NCBI RefSeq assembly: GCF_024612015.1
Contig: NZ_CP102512.1
Span: 1,736,001-1,800,000, forward strand
Origin: Streptomyces sp. CA-210063
GTDB taxonomy: Bacteria > Actinomycetota > Actinomycetes > Streptomycetales > Streptomycetaceae
DNA length: 64,000 bases
Direction: 5' to 3'
The notes below the pieces were generated by a model. The model saw only the letters and a list, made by a program, of their open reading frames with translations, was not told where the DNA came from and did no database searches. Positions 46,758 through 59,413 of the stretch are shown in pieces (within the stretch, counting starts at the first letter, position 1; each line of letters starts with the position of its first letter). The position numbers were made by a program, and so were the translations under genes.

Positions 46758-47801
46758 ATGTTCACCGTCAACGCGTACGGAGCGACCTCCGCGACCGAGC
46801 CGCTCGTCCCCATGACGGTCGACCGACGCGAGGTCGGCCCGCACGATGTCCTCATCGAGATCAAGTACACCGGCATCTGCCACTCCGACATCCACCACGC
46901 CCGCAGCGACTGGCGGGAGGAGACATACCCTCTGGTTCCCGGCCACGAGATCGCCGGCGTCGTCAGTGCGGTCGGTTCCGACGTCACCCGGTACGCCGTG
47001 GGCGACCGGGTGGGCGTCGGCTGCATGGTCGACTCCTGCCGAGAATGCGTCAACTGCCGCAAGGGCCGGGAGCAGTACTGTCTCCAGGGCAACACGCTCA
47101 CCTACGGCTCCCTCGGCGAGGACGGTCGCCTCACCCAGGGCGGCTACGCCACCCACATCGTCGTCACCGAGGACTTCGTCCTCCGCATCCCCGAGGGCAT
47201 CGGACTCGACGCCGCCGCGCCACTGCTGTGCGCGGGCATCACCACCTACGCACCGCTGCGCCGCTGGGGCGCGGGCCCCGGCAAGAAGGTGGCCGTCGTC
47301 GGCCTGGGCGGGCTGGGCCACATGGCCGTCAAGCTCGCGCACGCGATGGGCGCCGAGGTCACCGTGCTCTCCCAGTCGCTGAAGAAGATGGACGACGGTC
47401 TGCGTCTGGGCGCCGACCACTACCACGCCACCAGCGACCCGGCCACCTTCGAGCAGCTCGCCGGTACCTTCGACGTCATCGTGAACACGGTCAGCGCCCG
47501 GATCGACCTCGACGCCTACCTGTCGCTGCTTGCCACGGACGGCATCATGGCCAACGTCGGCGCTCCCGCCGAACCCGTCTCACTCAACGTCTTCACCCTC
47601 CTCGGCGGACAGCGGGCCCTCGCCGGCTCCCTGATCGGAGGCATCCGCGAAACGCAGGAGATGCTCGACTTCTGCGCCGAGCACCGCATCGGTTCCGAGA
47701 TCGAGGTCATCCCGGCCGAGAAGATCAACGAGGCGTACGAGCGTGTTCTGGCCTCCGACGTGCGCTATCGGTTCGTCATCGACATCGCCACGCTGAGCTG
47801 A
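46758..47801 (+). CDS. Zinc-dependent alcohol dehydrogenase (YahK/cinnamyl-type)
   Basis: A 347-residue NADP-dependent medium-chain ADH. The catalytic zinc site is GICHSDIHH and GHEIAG; the structural zinc cysteines are in [15 protein letters not shown]. The nucleotide fold is [17 protein letters not shown]. This group reduces aldehydes. A near-identical partner, now broken, lies at 50185-51229. Confidence 0.95.
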   Translation: MFTVNAYGATSATEPLVPMTVDRREVGPHDVLIEIKYTGICHSDIHHARSDWREETYPLVPGHEIAGVVSAVGSDVTRYAVGDRVGVGCMVDSCRECVNCRKGREQYCLQGNTLTYGSLGEDGRLTQGGYATHIVVTEDFVLRIPEGIGLDAAAPLLCAGITTYAPLRRWGAGPGKKVAVVGLGGLGHMAVKLAHAMGAEVTVLSQSLKKMDDGLRLGADHYHATSDPATFEQLAGTFDVIVNTVSARIDLDAYLSLLATDGIMANVGAPAEPVSLNVFTLLGGQRALAGSLIGGIRETQEMLDFCAEHRIGSEIEVIPAEKINEAYERVLASDVRYRFVIDIATLS

Positions 47802-47848
47802 GCCCCCTCTGGGCGGCCCCTCCCCCTCGACAGCAGGAAGCACTCCCC

Positions 47849-48691
47849 ATGAGCAAGGTCATCTTCGTCACCGGTGCCGGGCGCGGCCTGGGCACCGACA
47901 TCGCCCGGCAGGCCCTGGACGCCGGTCACCAGGTTGTAGCCACCGCCCGCAACCCGCAGAAGGTCATCGACGCCCTCGGCGGGGAGCGGGACAACCTGCT
48001 GGCCACCTCCCTGGACATCACCAGCCCGGACGCCGCCCGCGCCGCGGCCCAGGCCGCCACGGAGAAGTTCGGCCGTATCGACGTGCTGATCAACAACGCC
48101 GCCACCTTCCAGGCCGGCTACTTCGAGGAGATCTCCGACGCCCAGATGCGGGCGCAGATCGAGACGAACCTGTTCGGCCCGATGAACGTCACCCGCGCCG
48201 TCCTGCCCGTCATGCGCTCCCAGCGCGCCGGTCACGTCGTCACCATCTCGTCGATCGCCGGCCTGGTCGGCCAGGAGTTCTGCGTCGCCTACGCCGCCTC
48301 CAAGTTCGGCGTCGAGGGCTGGATGGAGTCCCTGCACTTCGACCTGGAACCGTTCGGCATCCGCACCACGATCGTCGAACCCGGCTTCTTCCGCACCGAA
48401 CTGCTGGTGGACGCCTCCACCAGCTGGGCGGAACTGTCCCTCGACGACTACGCCGAGCGCACCGCCGAGACCAAGAAGATGTGGCAGTCCATGAACGGTC
48501 AACAGGCCGGCGATCCCGCCAAGCTCGCCGACGCCCTGCTGAAGGTCATCGACCTGGACCAGCCGCCACTGCGGTTCGTCGCCGGCGACGACGCGATTCC
48601 CACGGCCGAGGGCAAGGGCAAGGAAATCACCGACCAGGCGAGCGCCTCCCGCGCCCTGGGCACCGGCCTCTCCCACGACGACGCCGCCTGA
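47849..48691 (+). CDS. Short-chain dehydrogenase
   Basis: A 280-residue classical SDR: TGAGRGLG, NNAATFQAG, Ser in TISSIAGLVG, YAASKFGVEG with catalytic Tyr and Lys. The ATG at 47849 is preceded by CAGGAAG. It continues the oxidoreductase operon. Confidence 0.95.
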   Translation: MSKVIFVTGAGRGLGTDIARQALDAGHQVVATARNPQKVIDALGGERDNLLATSLDITSPDAARAAAQAATEKFGRIDVLINNAATFQAGYFEEISDAQMRAQIETNLFGPMNVTRAVLPVMRSQRAGHVVTISSIAGLVGQEFCVAYAASKFGVEGWMESLHFDLEPFGIRTTIVEPGFFRTELLVDASTSWAELSLDDYAERTAETKKMWQSMNGQQAGDPAKLADALLKVIDLDQPPLRFVAGDDAIPTAEGKGKEITDQASASRALGTGLSHDDAA

Positions 48692-48731
48692 CCACCCGGC
48701 CCCAACCACCCGAACGACTCAAGGAACACTC

Positions 48732-49151
48732 ATGGAATTCGTCAAGCCGCAGCCCACCGGCAAGGGACCCGAGGGCTGGTTCAACGGTGACGTCTGGTTC
48801 GACGTCATCCACGCAGGCCAGGAGCCGTCCCGAATCCGCGCCAACATGGTGCGCTTCGCCCCCGGCGCCCGTACCGCCTGGCACCATCACGCCGTCGGCC
48901 AGACCCTCCACGTCGTCGCCGGCATCGCCCTGATCGGCACCCGTGACGGCACCGTCTACGAGGCGCACCCCGGCGAGACGGTGACCTGCCCGCCCGGCGA
49001 GGAGCACTGGCACGGCGCCGCCGAAGAACACTTCATGCAGCACCTCGCCCTGTGGGACGGCACGGCCCCGGACGACGACAGGCCCGAAACCACCTGGCTG
49101 GAGCACATCACCGACGAGCAGTACACCGCACCGCGCACCCGCAGCCACTGA
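48732..49151 (+). CDS. Cupin-domain protein
   Basis: A 139-residue single cupin. Motif 1 is AWHHHAVGQTLHVVAG and motif 2 is CPPGEEHWHGA; the His and Glu metal ligands are kept. Related small cupins next to AKR/CMD genes are often annotated as carboxymuconolactone or quercetin-dioxygenase-like. AAGGA is 9 nt before the ATG. Confidence 0.92.
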   Translation: MEFVKPQPTGKGPEGWFNGDVWFDVIHAGQEPSRIRANMVRFAPGARTAWHHHAVGQTLHVVAGIALIGTRDGTVYEAHPGETVTCPPGEEHWHGAAEEHFMQHLALWDGTAPDDDRPETTWLEHITDEQYTAPRTRSH

Positions 49152-49176
49152 CCCCGTACGCCAAGGAGAAGTGCCC

Positions 49177-50163
49177 ATGCCCGAGACGATGACCGCCCTG
49201 TTCGGCGGGGCCGGACCCGACTGGACACCACGTCAGGTCCCCGTACCGCAGCCGGGTCCCGGTCAGGTCGTGGTGCGCGCCCACGCGGTGGCGCTCAACA
49301 ACGCGGACGCCTCCATGCTCGCCGCCGCCGACTCCACCTCCGGCGGCACGGGCAAGGAGTACCAGGCCGGCTTCGAGTTCGCCGGTGAGGTCTCCGCCGT
49401 CGGGGAGGGCGTCCAGACGCCTGCCGTCGGCAGCCGCGTGATGGGCACGACACCGGGCAGCTTCGCCCAGTACGTCCTGGCCGATCACCGCCACGTCCTG
49501 CCCGTCCCCGACGAACTCGGCTACGAGGAAGCGTGCGCGCTGCCCACCGGGCTGCTGACCGAACACGGCGCCCTCACCGTGGCCGACTTCCAGGCCGGAC
49601 AGTCGGTGCTCATCACCGGCGCCACCTCCAGCATCGGCCTGATCGGCGTGCAGATCTCCCGCGCCCTGAACGCGAGCCGGATCATCGCCACCACCCGGTC
49701 GTCCGCCAAGCGGCAACTCCTGGAGAAGGCCGGAGCCGACACCGTCATCGTCACCGGTGAGCAGGATCTGGCCCAGGCAGTGCTGAACGCGACCGGCGGC
49801 GAGGGCATGGACGTGGCCCTGGACCACGTCGGCGGCCAGACCTTCGCCGCCTGCCTGCCCGCCACCCGCACCGACGGGTCCGTGGTCAACATCGGCCGCC
49901 TCGACCAGGCTGCCTCCACCATCGACCTGGACGCCCTGTCCTACCGTCACCTGCGCGTCCGGGGAGTCTCCTTCGGCTTCACCCAGCCCGCCGAACTCGG
50001 CTCCGTCATCGCTACGGCCGGCCGGCAACTGCTGCCCGCGGTCGCCGACGGACGGGTACGGCCCCTGATCGACACGACACTGTCGTTCGACACCTCCGCC
50101 CAGGCCGCCGAACGGCTCCGCTCCCACCAGGCCCACGGCAAGGTCGTTCTCACCGTCCCCTGA
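49177..50163 (+). CDS. NADPH:quinone reductase-like MDR (zinc-free)
   Basis: A 328-residue medium-chain reductase without zinc ligands, with FEFAGEVSAVG and the nucleotide site ITGATSSIGLIGVQ. The ATG at 49177 has AAGGAG 7 nt upstream; the GTG at 49171 is too near it. It is the last gene of the operon and converges with the broken ADH. Confidence 0.93.
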   Translation: MPETMTALFGGAGPDWTPRQVPVPQPGPGQVVVRAHAVALNNADASMLAAADSTSGGTGKEYQAGFEFAGEVSAVGEGVQTPAVGSRVMGTTPGSFAQYVLADHRHVLPVPDELGYEEACALPTGLLTEHGALTVADFQAGQSVLITGATSSIGLIGVQISRALNASRIIATTRSSAKRQLLEKAGADTVIVTGEQDLAQAVLNATGGEGMDVALDHVGGQTFAACLPATRTDGSVVNIGRLDQAASTIDLDALSYRHLRVRGVSFGFTQPAELGSVIATAGRQLLPAVADGRVRPLIDTTLSFDTSAQAAERLRSHQAHGKVVLTVP

Positions 50164-50184
50164 CACCCAGTGAGGGCCCGCTGA

Positions 50185-51229
50185 TCAGGCCAGCGTCGAG
50201 GTGTCGATCACGAAGCGGTAGCGCACGTCGGAGGCGAGGACGCGCTCGTACGCTTCGTTGATCTTCTCGGCCGGGATGACCTCGATCTCCGCGCCGATGC
50301 CCTGCTCGGCGCAGAAGTCGAGCATCTCCTGGGTCTCACGGATGCCGGCAATCAGCGAGTACGTGAACACACGGCGGTTGGCGACAACGGCGAACGTGGG
50401 GAACGAGATCTCCGGTTCCGAGGAGGCGCCCAGGGTGACGAACGCACCGTCCAGGGCCAGCAGGTTCATGTAGGCGCCCCGGTCGAGGTTCCCGCTCACG
50501 GTGTTCAGGATGACGTCGAAGGTGCCGCCAGCTTCTCGAAGGTCTCCGGGTCGCTGGTGGCGTAGTAGGCGTCCGCGCCCAGGCGCAGGCCGTCGTCCAT
50601 CTTCTTCAGCGACTGCGACAGGACGGTGACCTCGGCGCCCATCGCGTGTGCGAGCTTGACGCCCAGGTGGCCGAGACCGCCCAGGCCGATCACGGCGACC
50701 TTCTTGCCGGGGCCCGCGCCCCAGTGGCGCAGCGGGGAGTACGTCGTGGCGCCCGCGCACAGCAGCGGGGCCGCCTCGTCCAGCCCGAGCCCTTCGGGAA
50801 TGCGTACGACGAAGTCCTCGGTCACCACGACGTGGGTGGAGTAGCCGCCCTGGGTGAGCGTGCCGTCCTTGTCGACGGCGCCGTACGTCAGGGTGTTGCC
50901 CTTGAGGCAGTACTGCTCCTCGCCCTTGAGGCAATTCGCGCACTCGCGGCAGGAGTTGACCATGCAACCGACGCCGACCCGGTCGCCGACAGCATGCTTG
51001 GTGACCTCGGAGCCGACCTCGGTGACGATGCCGGCGAACTCGTGGCCGGGGACGACCGGGTAGGTCTGCGGGCCCCACTCACCGCGGACGAAGTGGAATC
51101 GGAGTGACAGATGCCGCAGTACTTGATCTCGATGAGGACGTCGTGCGGACCGACGTCACGACGCTCGATCGTGGTCAGGGCGAGCGGTTCGGTCGCGGAG
51201 GTCGCGGCATAGGCGTTGACGGTGAGCAC
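50185..51229 (-). pseudogene. Zinc alcohol dehydrogenase with two frameshifts
   Basis: Three frames together give one full ADH like that at 46758-47801. The first part (GTG at 51229) runs to YCGICHSD; one base is missing near 51098-51102. The second covers GHE, the zinc cysteines [15 protein letters not shown] and [17 protein letters not shown]; another base is missing near 50526. The last part reads [20 protein letters not shown] to the end at 50185. Both losses are one base, so either the gene is dead or the sequence has two errors. All catalytic residues are otherwise present, which suggests recent inactivation or sequencing error. Confidence 0.85.
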
Positions 51230-51432
51230 GGTTTCTCCAAAAGGACGGGGTGGTGCCGGGCAGCCGGGTGGCCGCCGAGTCCGTCCCCGTGGCCTTCCGA
51301 GTGGCCTTCCGAGCGCGGCCACGCGCTGGATCGTCGCGGTGCGCGGCTGCCGGGAGCGGAGACGTTCTACGAGCATCAAGCCTGCGCCTCCGGCTCGCCA
51401 TGTGGCAGACCGCGTTGCAGCCCGGAGTGCTG

Positions 51433-51453
51433 TTCAGTGCCGTGACAGGGCAC
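51433..51453. promoter_or_regulatory. MmyB-type promoter site 4
   Basis: TTCAGT-GCC-GTGACAGGGCAC, between the broken ADH (TTCAGT side) and MmyB-like regulator 2 (the other side, 48 bp from its ATG). The conserved stretch extends toward the ADH to about 51368. Confidence 0.75.
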
Positions 51454-51500
51454 CCCACCCGCCTTCCACCCAGGTCGTGGCGTCCCCACACTCGGAAGAC

Positions 51501-52406
51501 ATGGATCGTGAGCAACACAGCAGCGGCACCGAGCTGGGGCGCTACCTACGCGCCCGACGGGCCCAGGTGACCCCCGAGGAGGTCGGCCTGCCACCCGGTA
51601 CCGGCCCGCGTCGTACGCCTGGACTGCGCCGTGAGGAACTGGCCACCCTCGCCGGGATCAGCATCGACTACTTCACCCGGCTGGAGCGCGGCAAGGAGAC
51701 CAACCCCAGCCCGTCCGTCGTCGACTCCCTCGCCCGCGCCCTCCGGCTGGAGGAGCCGGAACACGACCACCTGCGCAGCCTGGCCGCGCACGCCGCCCGT
51801 ACCGCTCCGGAACGGCCCACCGCGCCCAGCCGCTCCGTTCGGCCCGGAGTGAAGCTCCTGCTGGAGGCCATGCGGCCCCAGCCCGCGCACGTGGTCAGCC
51901 GCACGGGCGACGTACTGGCCTGGAACCCGGGCGGACTGCGACTGCTCGCCGGAATGGAGGACTGGCCGGCGAGACAGCGCAACATCGCGCGCTACGTCTT
52001 TCTCCACCCCACCGCCCGCGACCTCTTCGACGACTGGGGCAACCAGGTCCGCGGCTGCGTAGCCCGCCTGCGGGCCCTGGCCGGCACCGATCCGGACGCC
52101 CCCGACCTCACCCAGCTCGCCGGTGAACTCCTGCTCAAGAGCCCGGAGTTCGCCCGCCTGTGGGAACGCTACGACGTCCGCGGCCACTCGTATGGCAGCA
52201 AGACGTTCCACCACCCGGACGTCGGCGACCTCACCCTCGGCTACCAGTCGATGCAACTGGAGGGCACACCCGGCCACCGGCTGGTCGTGTACCACGCCGA
52301 GCCCGGCAGCACCGAGTACGACGCGATGGTCCTGCTCGACCTGGCGGCGTCCGACTCGGCGCACGCGTCGAGGACCGGAGCCTCCCGCACCGGGTTCGCG
52401 GACTGA
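51501..52406 (+). CDS. MmyB-like XRE-family regulator 2
   Basis: A 301-residue regulator: helix-turn-helix RTPGLRREELATLAGISIDY with TRLERG, then the MmyB-like domain (PGVKLLLEAMRPQPAHVVSRTGDVLAWNPG, YVFLHPTARDLFDDW, KTFHHPDVGDLTLGYQSM). It is a paralog of the regulator at 42742. It is divergent from the broken ADH and followed by two AKRs on the same strand. Confidence 0.95.
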   Translation: MDREQHSSGTELGRYLRARRAQVTPEEVGLPPGTGPRRTPGLRREELATLAGISIDYFTRLERGKETNPSPSVVDSLARALRLEEPEHDHLRSLAAHAARTAPERPTAPSRSVRPGVKLLLEAMRPQPAHVVSRTGDVLAWNPGGLRLLAGMEDWPARQRNIARYVFLHPTARDLFDDWGNQVRGCVARLRALAGTDPDAPDLTQLAGELLLKSPEFARLWERYDVRGHSYGSKTFHHPDVGDLTLGYQSMQLEGTPGHRLVVYHAEPGSTEYDAMVLLDLAASDSAHASRTGASRTGFAD

Positions 52407-52485
52407 CACAGCACTCCCCCGGCCGGTGCGTCGCCCGCGCACCGAACACCGGTCCGACCCACCGAAGACCGAAAGGACGAACAGC

Positions 52486-53445
52486 ATGCGTACCACCACC
52501 CTCGGTACCAAGGGACCCCAGGTCGGCGTCGTCGGCCTGGGCTGCATGGGCATGAGCTTCAGCTACGACCAGGCGACCCCGCGCGACGAGGCCGAGATGG
52601 TCTCGGTGATCCATCAGGCCCTCGACCTGGGAATGACCCTGCTGGACACCTCCGACGTGTACGGCCCCTACACGAACGAGCAGTTGGTCGGGCGAGCTCT
52701 GGCAGACGGCCACCGGGAGCGCACCGTACTGGCCACCAAGGTCGGCGTGCTGGCCAAGGACGGTGCTGTCACCGGTCTCGACGGCCGTCCGGAGCACATC
52801 CGTCGTTCTCTCGATGAGAGTCTCGGGCGCCTGGGCACGGACCACGTGGACCTCTACTACCTGCACCGCGTCGATCCGAGTGTGCCGATCGAGGAGAGTG
52901 TGGGCGCGCTGGCGGAGGCGGTGGAGGCGGGCAAGGCCCGCGCGATCGGTCTGTCCGAGGTGAGCGTCGAGCAGATCAGGCGGGCCCAGTCCGTGCACCC
53001 GGTCACGGCGGTGCAGTCCGAACTGTCGCTGTGGACGCGGGACTGGATGACCGAGGTGCTGCCGTACTGCGAGGAGCAGGGCATGGCCTTCGTGCCGTAC
53101 TCACCGCTCGGCAAGGGCTTCCTCACCGGCCGCTTCTCCTCGAACGACGACCTGCCGCGGGAGGACTTCCGGCGCGGCCTGGCCCGCTTCCAGGACGACG
53201 CTCTGGCGATCAACCGCGCCATCACCGACAAGGTCCGCGAGATCGCCGACCGCATCGGTGCCACCCCTGCTCAGGTGGCGTTGGCGTGGGTGCTGGCCCA
53301 GGGCGAGTACGTCGTCCCGATCCCCGGCACCAAGACCCCCAAGTACCTGCTCGACAACGCCGGCGCGGCCGACGTGCGGCTCAGCGGCGAGGACCTCGCC
53401 GAACTCGACGCCCTGCCCACCCCGACCGGTGGCCGCTACTACTGA
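52486..53445 (+). CDS. Aldo/keto reductase (island copy B)
   Basis: A 319-residue AKR with the tetrad in LLDTSDVYGP, LATKVGVL and YYLHRVD. It is nearly the same as the AKR at 40544-41512, including the C-terminal GGRYY, so one is a recent duplicate. AAAGGA is 10 nt before the ATG at 52486. It follows regulator 2 by 79 bp. Confidence 0.95.
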   Translation: MRTTTLGTKGPQVGVVGLGCMGMSFSYDQATPRDEAEMVSVIHQALDLGMTLLDTSDVYGPYTNEQLVGRALADGHRERTVLATKVGVLAKDGAVTGLDGRPEHIRRSLDESLGRLGTDHVDLYYLHRVDPSVPIEESVGALAEAVEAGKARAIGLSEVSVEQIRRAQSVHPVTAVQSELSLWTRDWMTEVLPYCEEQGMAFVPYSPLGKGFLTGRFSSNDDLPREDFRRGLARFQDDALAINRAITDKVREIADRIGATPAQVALAWVLAQGEYVVPIPGTKTPKYLLDNAGAADVRLSGEDLAELDALPTPTGGRYY

Positions 53446-53506
53446 GCCGGCATCGGCCGAACACGACAACAGAGCAGTCCCACAGATCAGTCAGAGGAAG
53501 TTGGTC

Positions 53507-54493
53507 ATGGAGTACACGCGTCTGGGAACCTCGGGCCTGAAGGTCAGCCGTATCGCGCTCGGCTGCATGAGCTTCGGCGATCCCGCGAAACGGATGCCAT
53601 GGGTGCTCGACGACACGGCGGCAGAGCCGATTTTCCGGCAGACCGTCGAACTCGGCATCACGTTCTGGGACACCGCCAACATCTACGGCCTGGGCACCTC
53701 GGAGGAGATCGTCGGACGCGCGCTACGGAAGTACACCCAGCGCGACGACATCGTCCTCGCCACGAAGCTGTTCCAGCCCATGCATCAGGGGCCGGGCGGC
53801 TCGGGGCTCTCGCGCAAGGCCGTCATGGAGCAGATCGACGCCTCGCTGCGACGGCTGGACACCGACTACGTCGACCTCTACCAGATCCACCGCTTCGACC
53901 CCGCGACACCGGTCGAGGAAACGATGGAGGCGCTGCACGACGTGGTCAAAGCGGGCAAGGCCCGCTACATCGGCGCCTCGTCGATGTGGGCGTGGCAGTT
54001 CGCCAAGATGCAGCACGCCGCGGAGGCCAACGGCTGGACGAAGTTCGTGTCCATGCAGGACCACTACAGCGTGATCCACCGCGAGGAGGAGCGGGAGATG
54101 TACGGCCTGCTCGCCGACCAGGGCGTGGGCAGCATCCCCTGGAGCCCCCTTGCCGGGGGAAGGGTGACCCGCCCCTGGGGCGAGCAGGGCACGACGCGCA
54201 GGTCGGAGGAGGACCGTCAGGTCGACATGAACGGCCGGCCGCTCTTCCTCGACAGCGACAAGGCCATCGTCGACGCGGTGCAGAAGATCGCCGAGGGGCG
54301 CGGGGTGTCCATGGCGCAGATCGCACTGGCCTGGGTCCTCAGGAACCCGGTGGTCTCGTCCCCGATCGTGGGCGCCACCAAGCCGCACCACCTCGCCGAC
54401 GCCGTCGCCGCGCTCGACATCGAGCTGACCGACGACGAGGTCGACGCTCTTGAAGCACCCTATGTTCCGCGCCTGCCCGTCTTTTTCTCCTGA
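53507..54493 (+). CDS. Aldo/keto reductase (YajO/AKR11-like)
   Basis: A 328-residue AKR from another branch: Asp and Tyr in FWDTANIYGLG, Lys in LATKLFQP, His in YQIHRFD, with the family feature WAWQFAKMQHAAEANGW and the end LPVFFS. AGAGGAAG is about 7 nt before the ATG. It follows the previous AKR by 61 bp and is probably in the same transcript. Confidence 0.95.
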   Translation: MEYTRLGTSGLKVSRIALGCMSFGDPAKRMPWVLDDTAAEPIFRQTVELGITFWDTANIYGLGTSEEIVGRALRKYTQRDDIVLATKLFQPMHQGPGGSGLSRKAVMEQIDASLRRLDTDYVDLYQIHRFDPATPVEETMEALHDVVKAGKARYIGASSMWAWQFAKMQHAAEANGWTKFVSMQDHYSVIHREEEREMYGLLADQGVGSIPWSPLAGGRVTRPWGEQGTTRRSEEDRQVDMNGRPLFLDSDKAIVDAVQKIAEGRGVSMAQIALAWVLRNPVVSSPIVGATKPHHLADAVAALDIELTDDEVDALEAPYVPRLPVFFS

Positions 54494-55047
54494 CCGGTCG
54501 GCAAGGGTCGACGTACCGACACGGGTCTGAGCACCGAAACGCCGCCTGGACTCGATCGGCATGCAGAGAGAATTCCCGCGACGCGGATGTCGTCTCGAAC
54601 GGCATCCGCGTCCCGACGGGCGTAGCGCCGCATCGGCCGGGTCGGGTGGGGCCGGCCTGCGGTGCTCCCAGCTTGTGGCCCGAGCCTCCGACGTGTCGCT
54701 GTCCGTTGACAACCAACCCAATCCGGTCGAAGTCTCTGACCTGCGCGGACTGGGTTGGCTGTCAAAGCCGGTCGTGCCGGCGGCTCAGACCTGGCCGATC
54801 TGGGGCGACTTGGTTGGATCGCCATGATCGGCATCGACTGGGTCGATGATGTGGGTTCGCGCGCCTCCTGCCCTGCGGCGATTCCGTGAGACGGTGGTCG
54901 GCCGGCACGTCATCCCTGAAGGGGCCGGGTCAAAGGAGCTCTCCGTGTGCCGCCGGCCGGTGCTTCAGGACGACAGGACGACAGAGGACGCCTCCCTTGG
55001 TCGCGTGAGGTCGGTGCGGCCGGCCGACGTGACCGGCCGGTCCGGGC
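54494..55047. other. 554-bp gap with a long inverted repeat
   Basis: No gene seen. It contains an inverted repeat at 54706-54765 and may hold decayed sequence of the indolepyruvate oxidoreductase gene whose tail follows. Confidence 0.5.
54706..54765. repeat. Inverted repeat with 15-bp arms
   Basis: TTGACAACCAACCCA at 54706-54720 and TGGGTTGGCTGTCAA at 54751-54765, one mismatch, 30-bp loop. It could be a hairpin, paired binding sites, or ends of a small element. Confidence 0.7.
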
Positions 55048-55383
55048 ATGCGCGGGAAGGTCTCCCTGGGCCCATGGTTCACCTCGGTGTTCCGCCTGCT
55101 CGCCGGCGCGCGACGGCTGCGCGGCACACCGTTCGACCTCTTCGGCTACGCCCATGTGCGGCGGGTGGAGCGCGAGCTGATCGCCGAATACCGTCGCGTG
55201 ATCGAAGAGGTCCTCCGGTTCCTCGACCCCACGAACCACGCTCTCGCTGTGACCATCGCCGGTCTCCCGGACGAGGTCCGCGGTTACGAGCAGACAAAGC
55301 TCGACAACGTGACCCGCTACCGGCAGCGTCTCGACGATCTCCGGCGCGAGTTGACGCGCTCGCAGCCCGTCTCGGCCCCGTGA
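55048..55383 (+). pseudogene. C-terminal fragment of an indolepyruvate ferredoxin oxidoreductase (DUF6537 end)
   Basis: A 111-codon frame with KVSLGPWFTSVFRLLAGARR, FDLFGYAHVRRVERELIAEY, HALAVTIAGLPDEVRGYEQT and KLDNVTRYRQRL. This is the end of the large actinobacterial 2-oxoacid:ferredoxin oxidoreductase fusion protein (about 1,150-1,200 residues), which needs the TPP and gamma domains upstream; those are missing. It has no start site of its own and is a deletion remnant. Confidence 0.75.
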
Positions 55384-58246
<2,863 letters not shown>

Positions 58247-58338
58247 GGCGGGGTTCCTCTCGATGGCGCGGACGGTGGCAGCGTTCAGGGGCGGTGGGAC
58301 AGCGGGCGCCTGCCGACTACGGTTCGGCAGCGCCCCAA

Positions 58339-58361
58339 AGGGGCGCGGGGAACTGCGCGAC
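58339..58361 (+). repeat. Dispersed intergenic repeat, copy 3
   Basis: Third exact copy of the 23-bp element, with GCCACGACGAT and CCGCAG following as in copy 2. Confidence 0.8.
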
Positions 58362-58424
58362 CAGCCACGACGATGCCGCAGACGATCGACGGGCCTTCAC
58401 GCGTTTCCGGCGGAGCCCTCGGCG

Positions 58425-59270
58425 TCAGCTCTGTGCCCGGCCCACAGGCCACACCTGCGCGGCCCGAAGAGCCGCGATCACACCGCCGTCCGCCAGGAGG
58501 TCGGACCCGGTGATGAAGCCGGCCTGGTGACCGAGCAGGAAGGCCGCTGCCTCGGCGACGTCGTCGGGGGTGCCGATGCGTCCGGCGGCTGACGTCTCGA
58601 TCATCTGGCGGTACCCCTCGGCGCCTGGGCCGGACATCTCGTCCTGGGCCAGCGGCGTGGAGATGATGCCGGGGCTGATGCAGTTGATACGGGCACCGTG
58701 CCTGCCCCACTCGACGGCGGCGGCTTGCACGCGCAGCGCGTTGCCCCGCTTGGACAGGGCGTAGGCGGCACCGGAGTCACCCACCTTCTCGGGGGCCAGG
58801 AAGGGCAGGGCGAGCAGTTCGGAGACAGGGGTGCTCGCAAGCGCGTGCTCGGTGTCGTACGGGTAGGCGCCCGCCATGTGGCCGGCCATGCTGGAGATGA
58901 CGACACCGGCGCCGCCGGGCGCGATGACGCGGGCGAACTCGTCGAGGACCAGTGCGGTGCCGAGCAGGTCGACGTGCAGGACCTGCTCCGTGGTGCCCTG
59001 TACGGGCGAGACTCCGGCGCTGTGCACGACCTGTGTGACCGGGCCCAGCTCCGCGGCGGCGTCGGCGAGCCGGGCCACCGCGTCGGGCTCCGAGACGTCG
59101 ACGAGGTGCGTGGTCACGTCATAGCCCGCGCCACGCAGCTGCTCGGCGGCGACGCCCAGTGCCTTCTCGCTGTAGTCGGCGAGCAGCACGGTGCGGCCGA
59201 TGCCCACGCGACGGGCGATCGCCAGGCCGATACCGCCCGCACCGATGATGACCGCTACGTCCTTGTCCAT
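58425..59270 (-). CDS. Short-chain dehydrogenase
   Basis: A 281-residue SDR with VIIGAGGIGLAIARRV (a GAGGIG variant of the cofactor loop), HSAGVSPVQG, Ser in VISSMAGHMA, and AYALSKRGNALR with catalytic Tyr and Lys; the C-terminal TGSDLLADGG is normal. A roughly 25-residue insertion (AGAYPYDTEHALASTPVSEL) sits between Ser and Tyr. ATG at 59270 with GGAGACAG. MmyB-type site 5 is about 120 bp upstream. Confidence 0.95.
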   Translation of the reverse strand: MDKDVAVIIGAGGIGLAIARRVGIGRTVLLADYSEKALGVAAEQLRGAGYDVTTHLVDVSEPDAVARLADAAAELGPVTQVVHSAGVSPVQGTTEQVLHVDLLGTALVLDEFARVIAPGGAGVVISSMAGHMAGAYPYDTEHALASTPVSELLALPFLAPEKVGDSGAAYALSKRGNALRVQAAAVEWGRHGARINCISPGIISTPLAQDEMSGPGAEGYRQMIETSAAGRIGTPDDVAEAAAFLLGHQAGFITGSDLLADGGVIAALRAAQVWPVGRAQS

Positions 59271-59387
59271 CGTCTGTCTCCTGTGATCGAAAAAAGGGGG
59301 CCTTGCCGAGGAAGAGATCTCCTACGAGCATTCAGCCTGCTCCGCGGCGCCGCGATGTGGCAGGCCGGGCTGTGCCCTGTAGCGGTG

Positions 59388-59408
59388 TTCAGTGACCTGC
59401 CAGGGCAC
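59388..59408. promoter_or_regulatory. MmyB-type promoter site 5
   Basis: TTCAGT-GAC-CTGCCAGGGCAC. The SDR is on the TTCAGT side, as at the other sites; on the other side there is now a transposase remnant and no regulator. Similarity with site 4 extends to about 59325 (GATGTGGCAGGCCG, GCAGGCT, ATGCTCGTAG on one strand or the other). Confidence 0.75.
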
Positions 59409-59413
59409 CGTTC

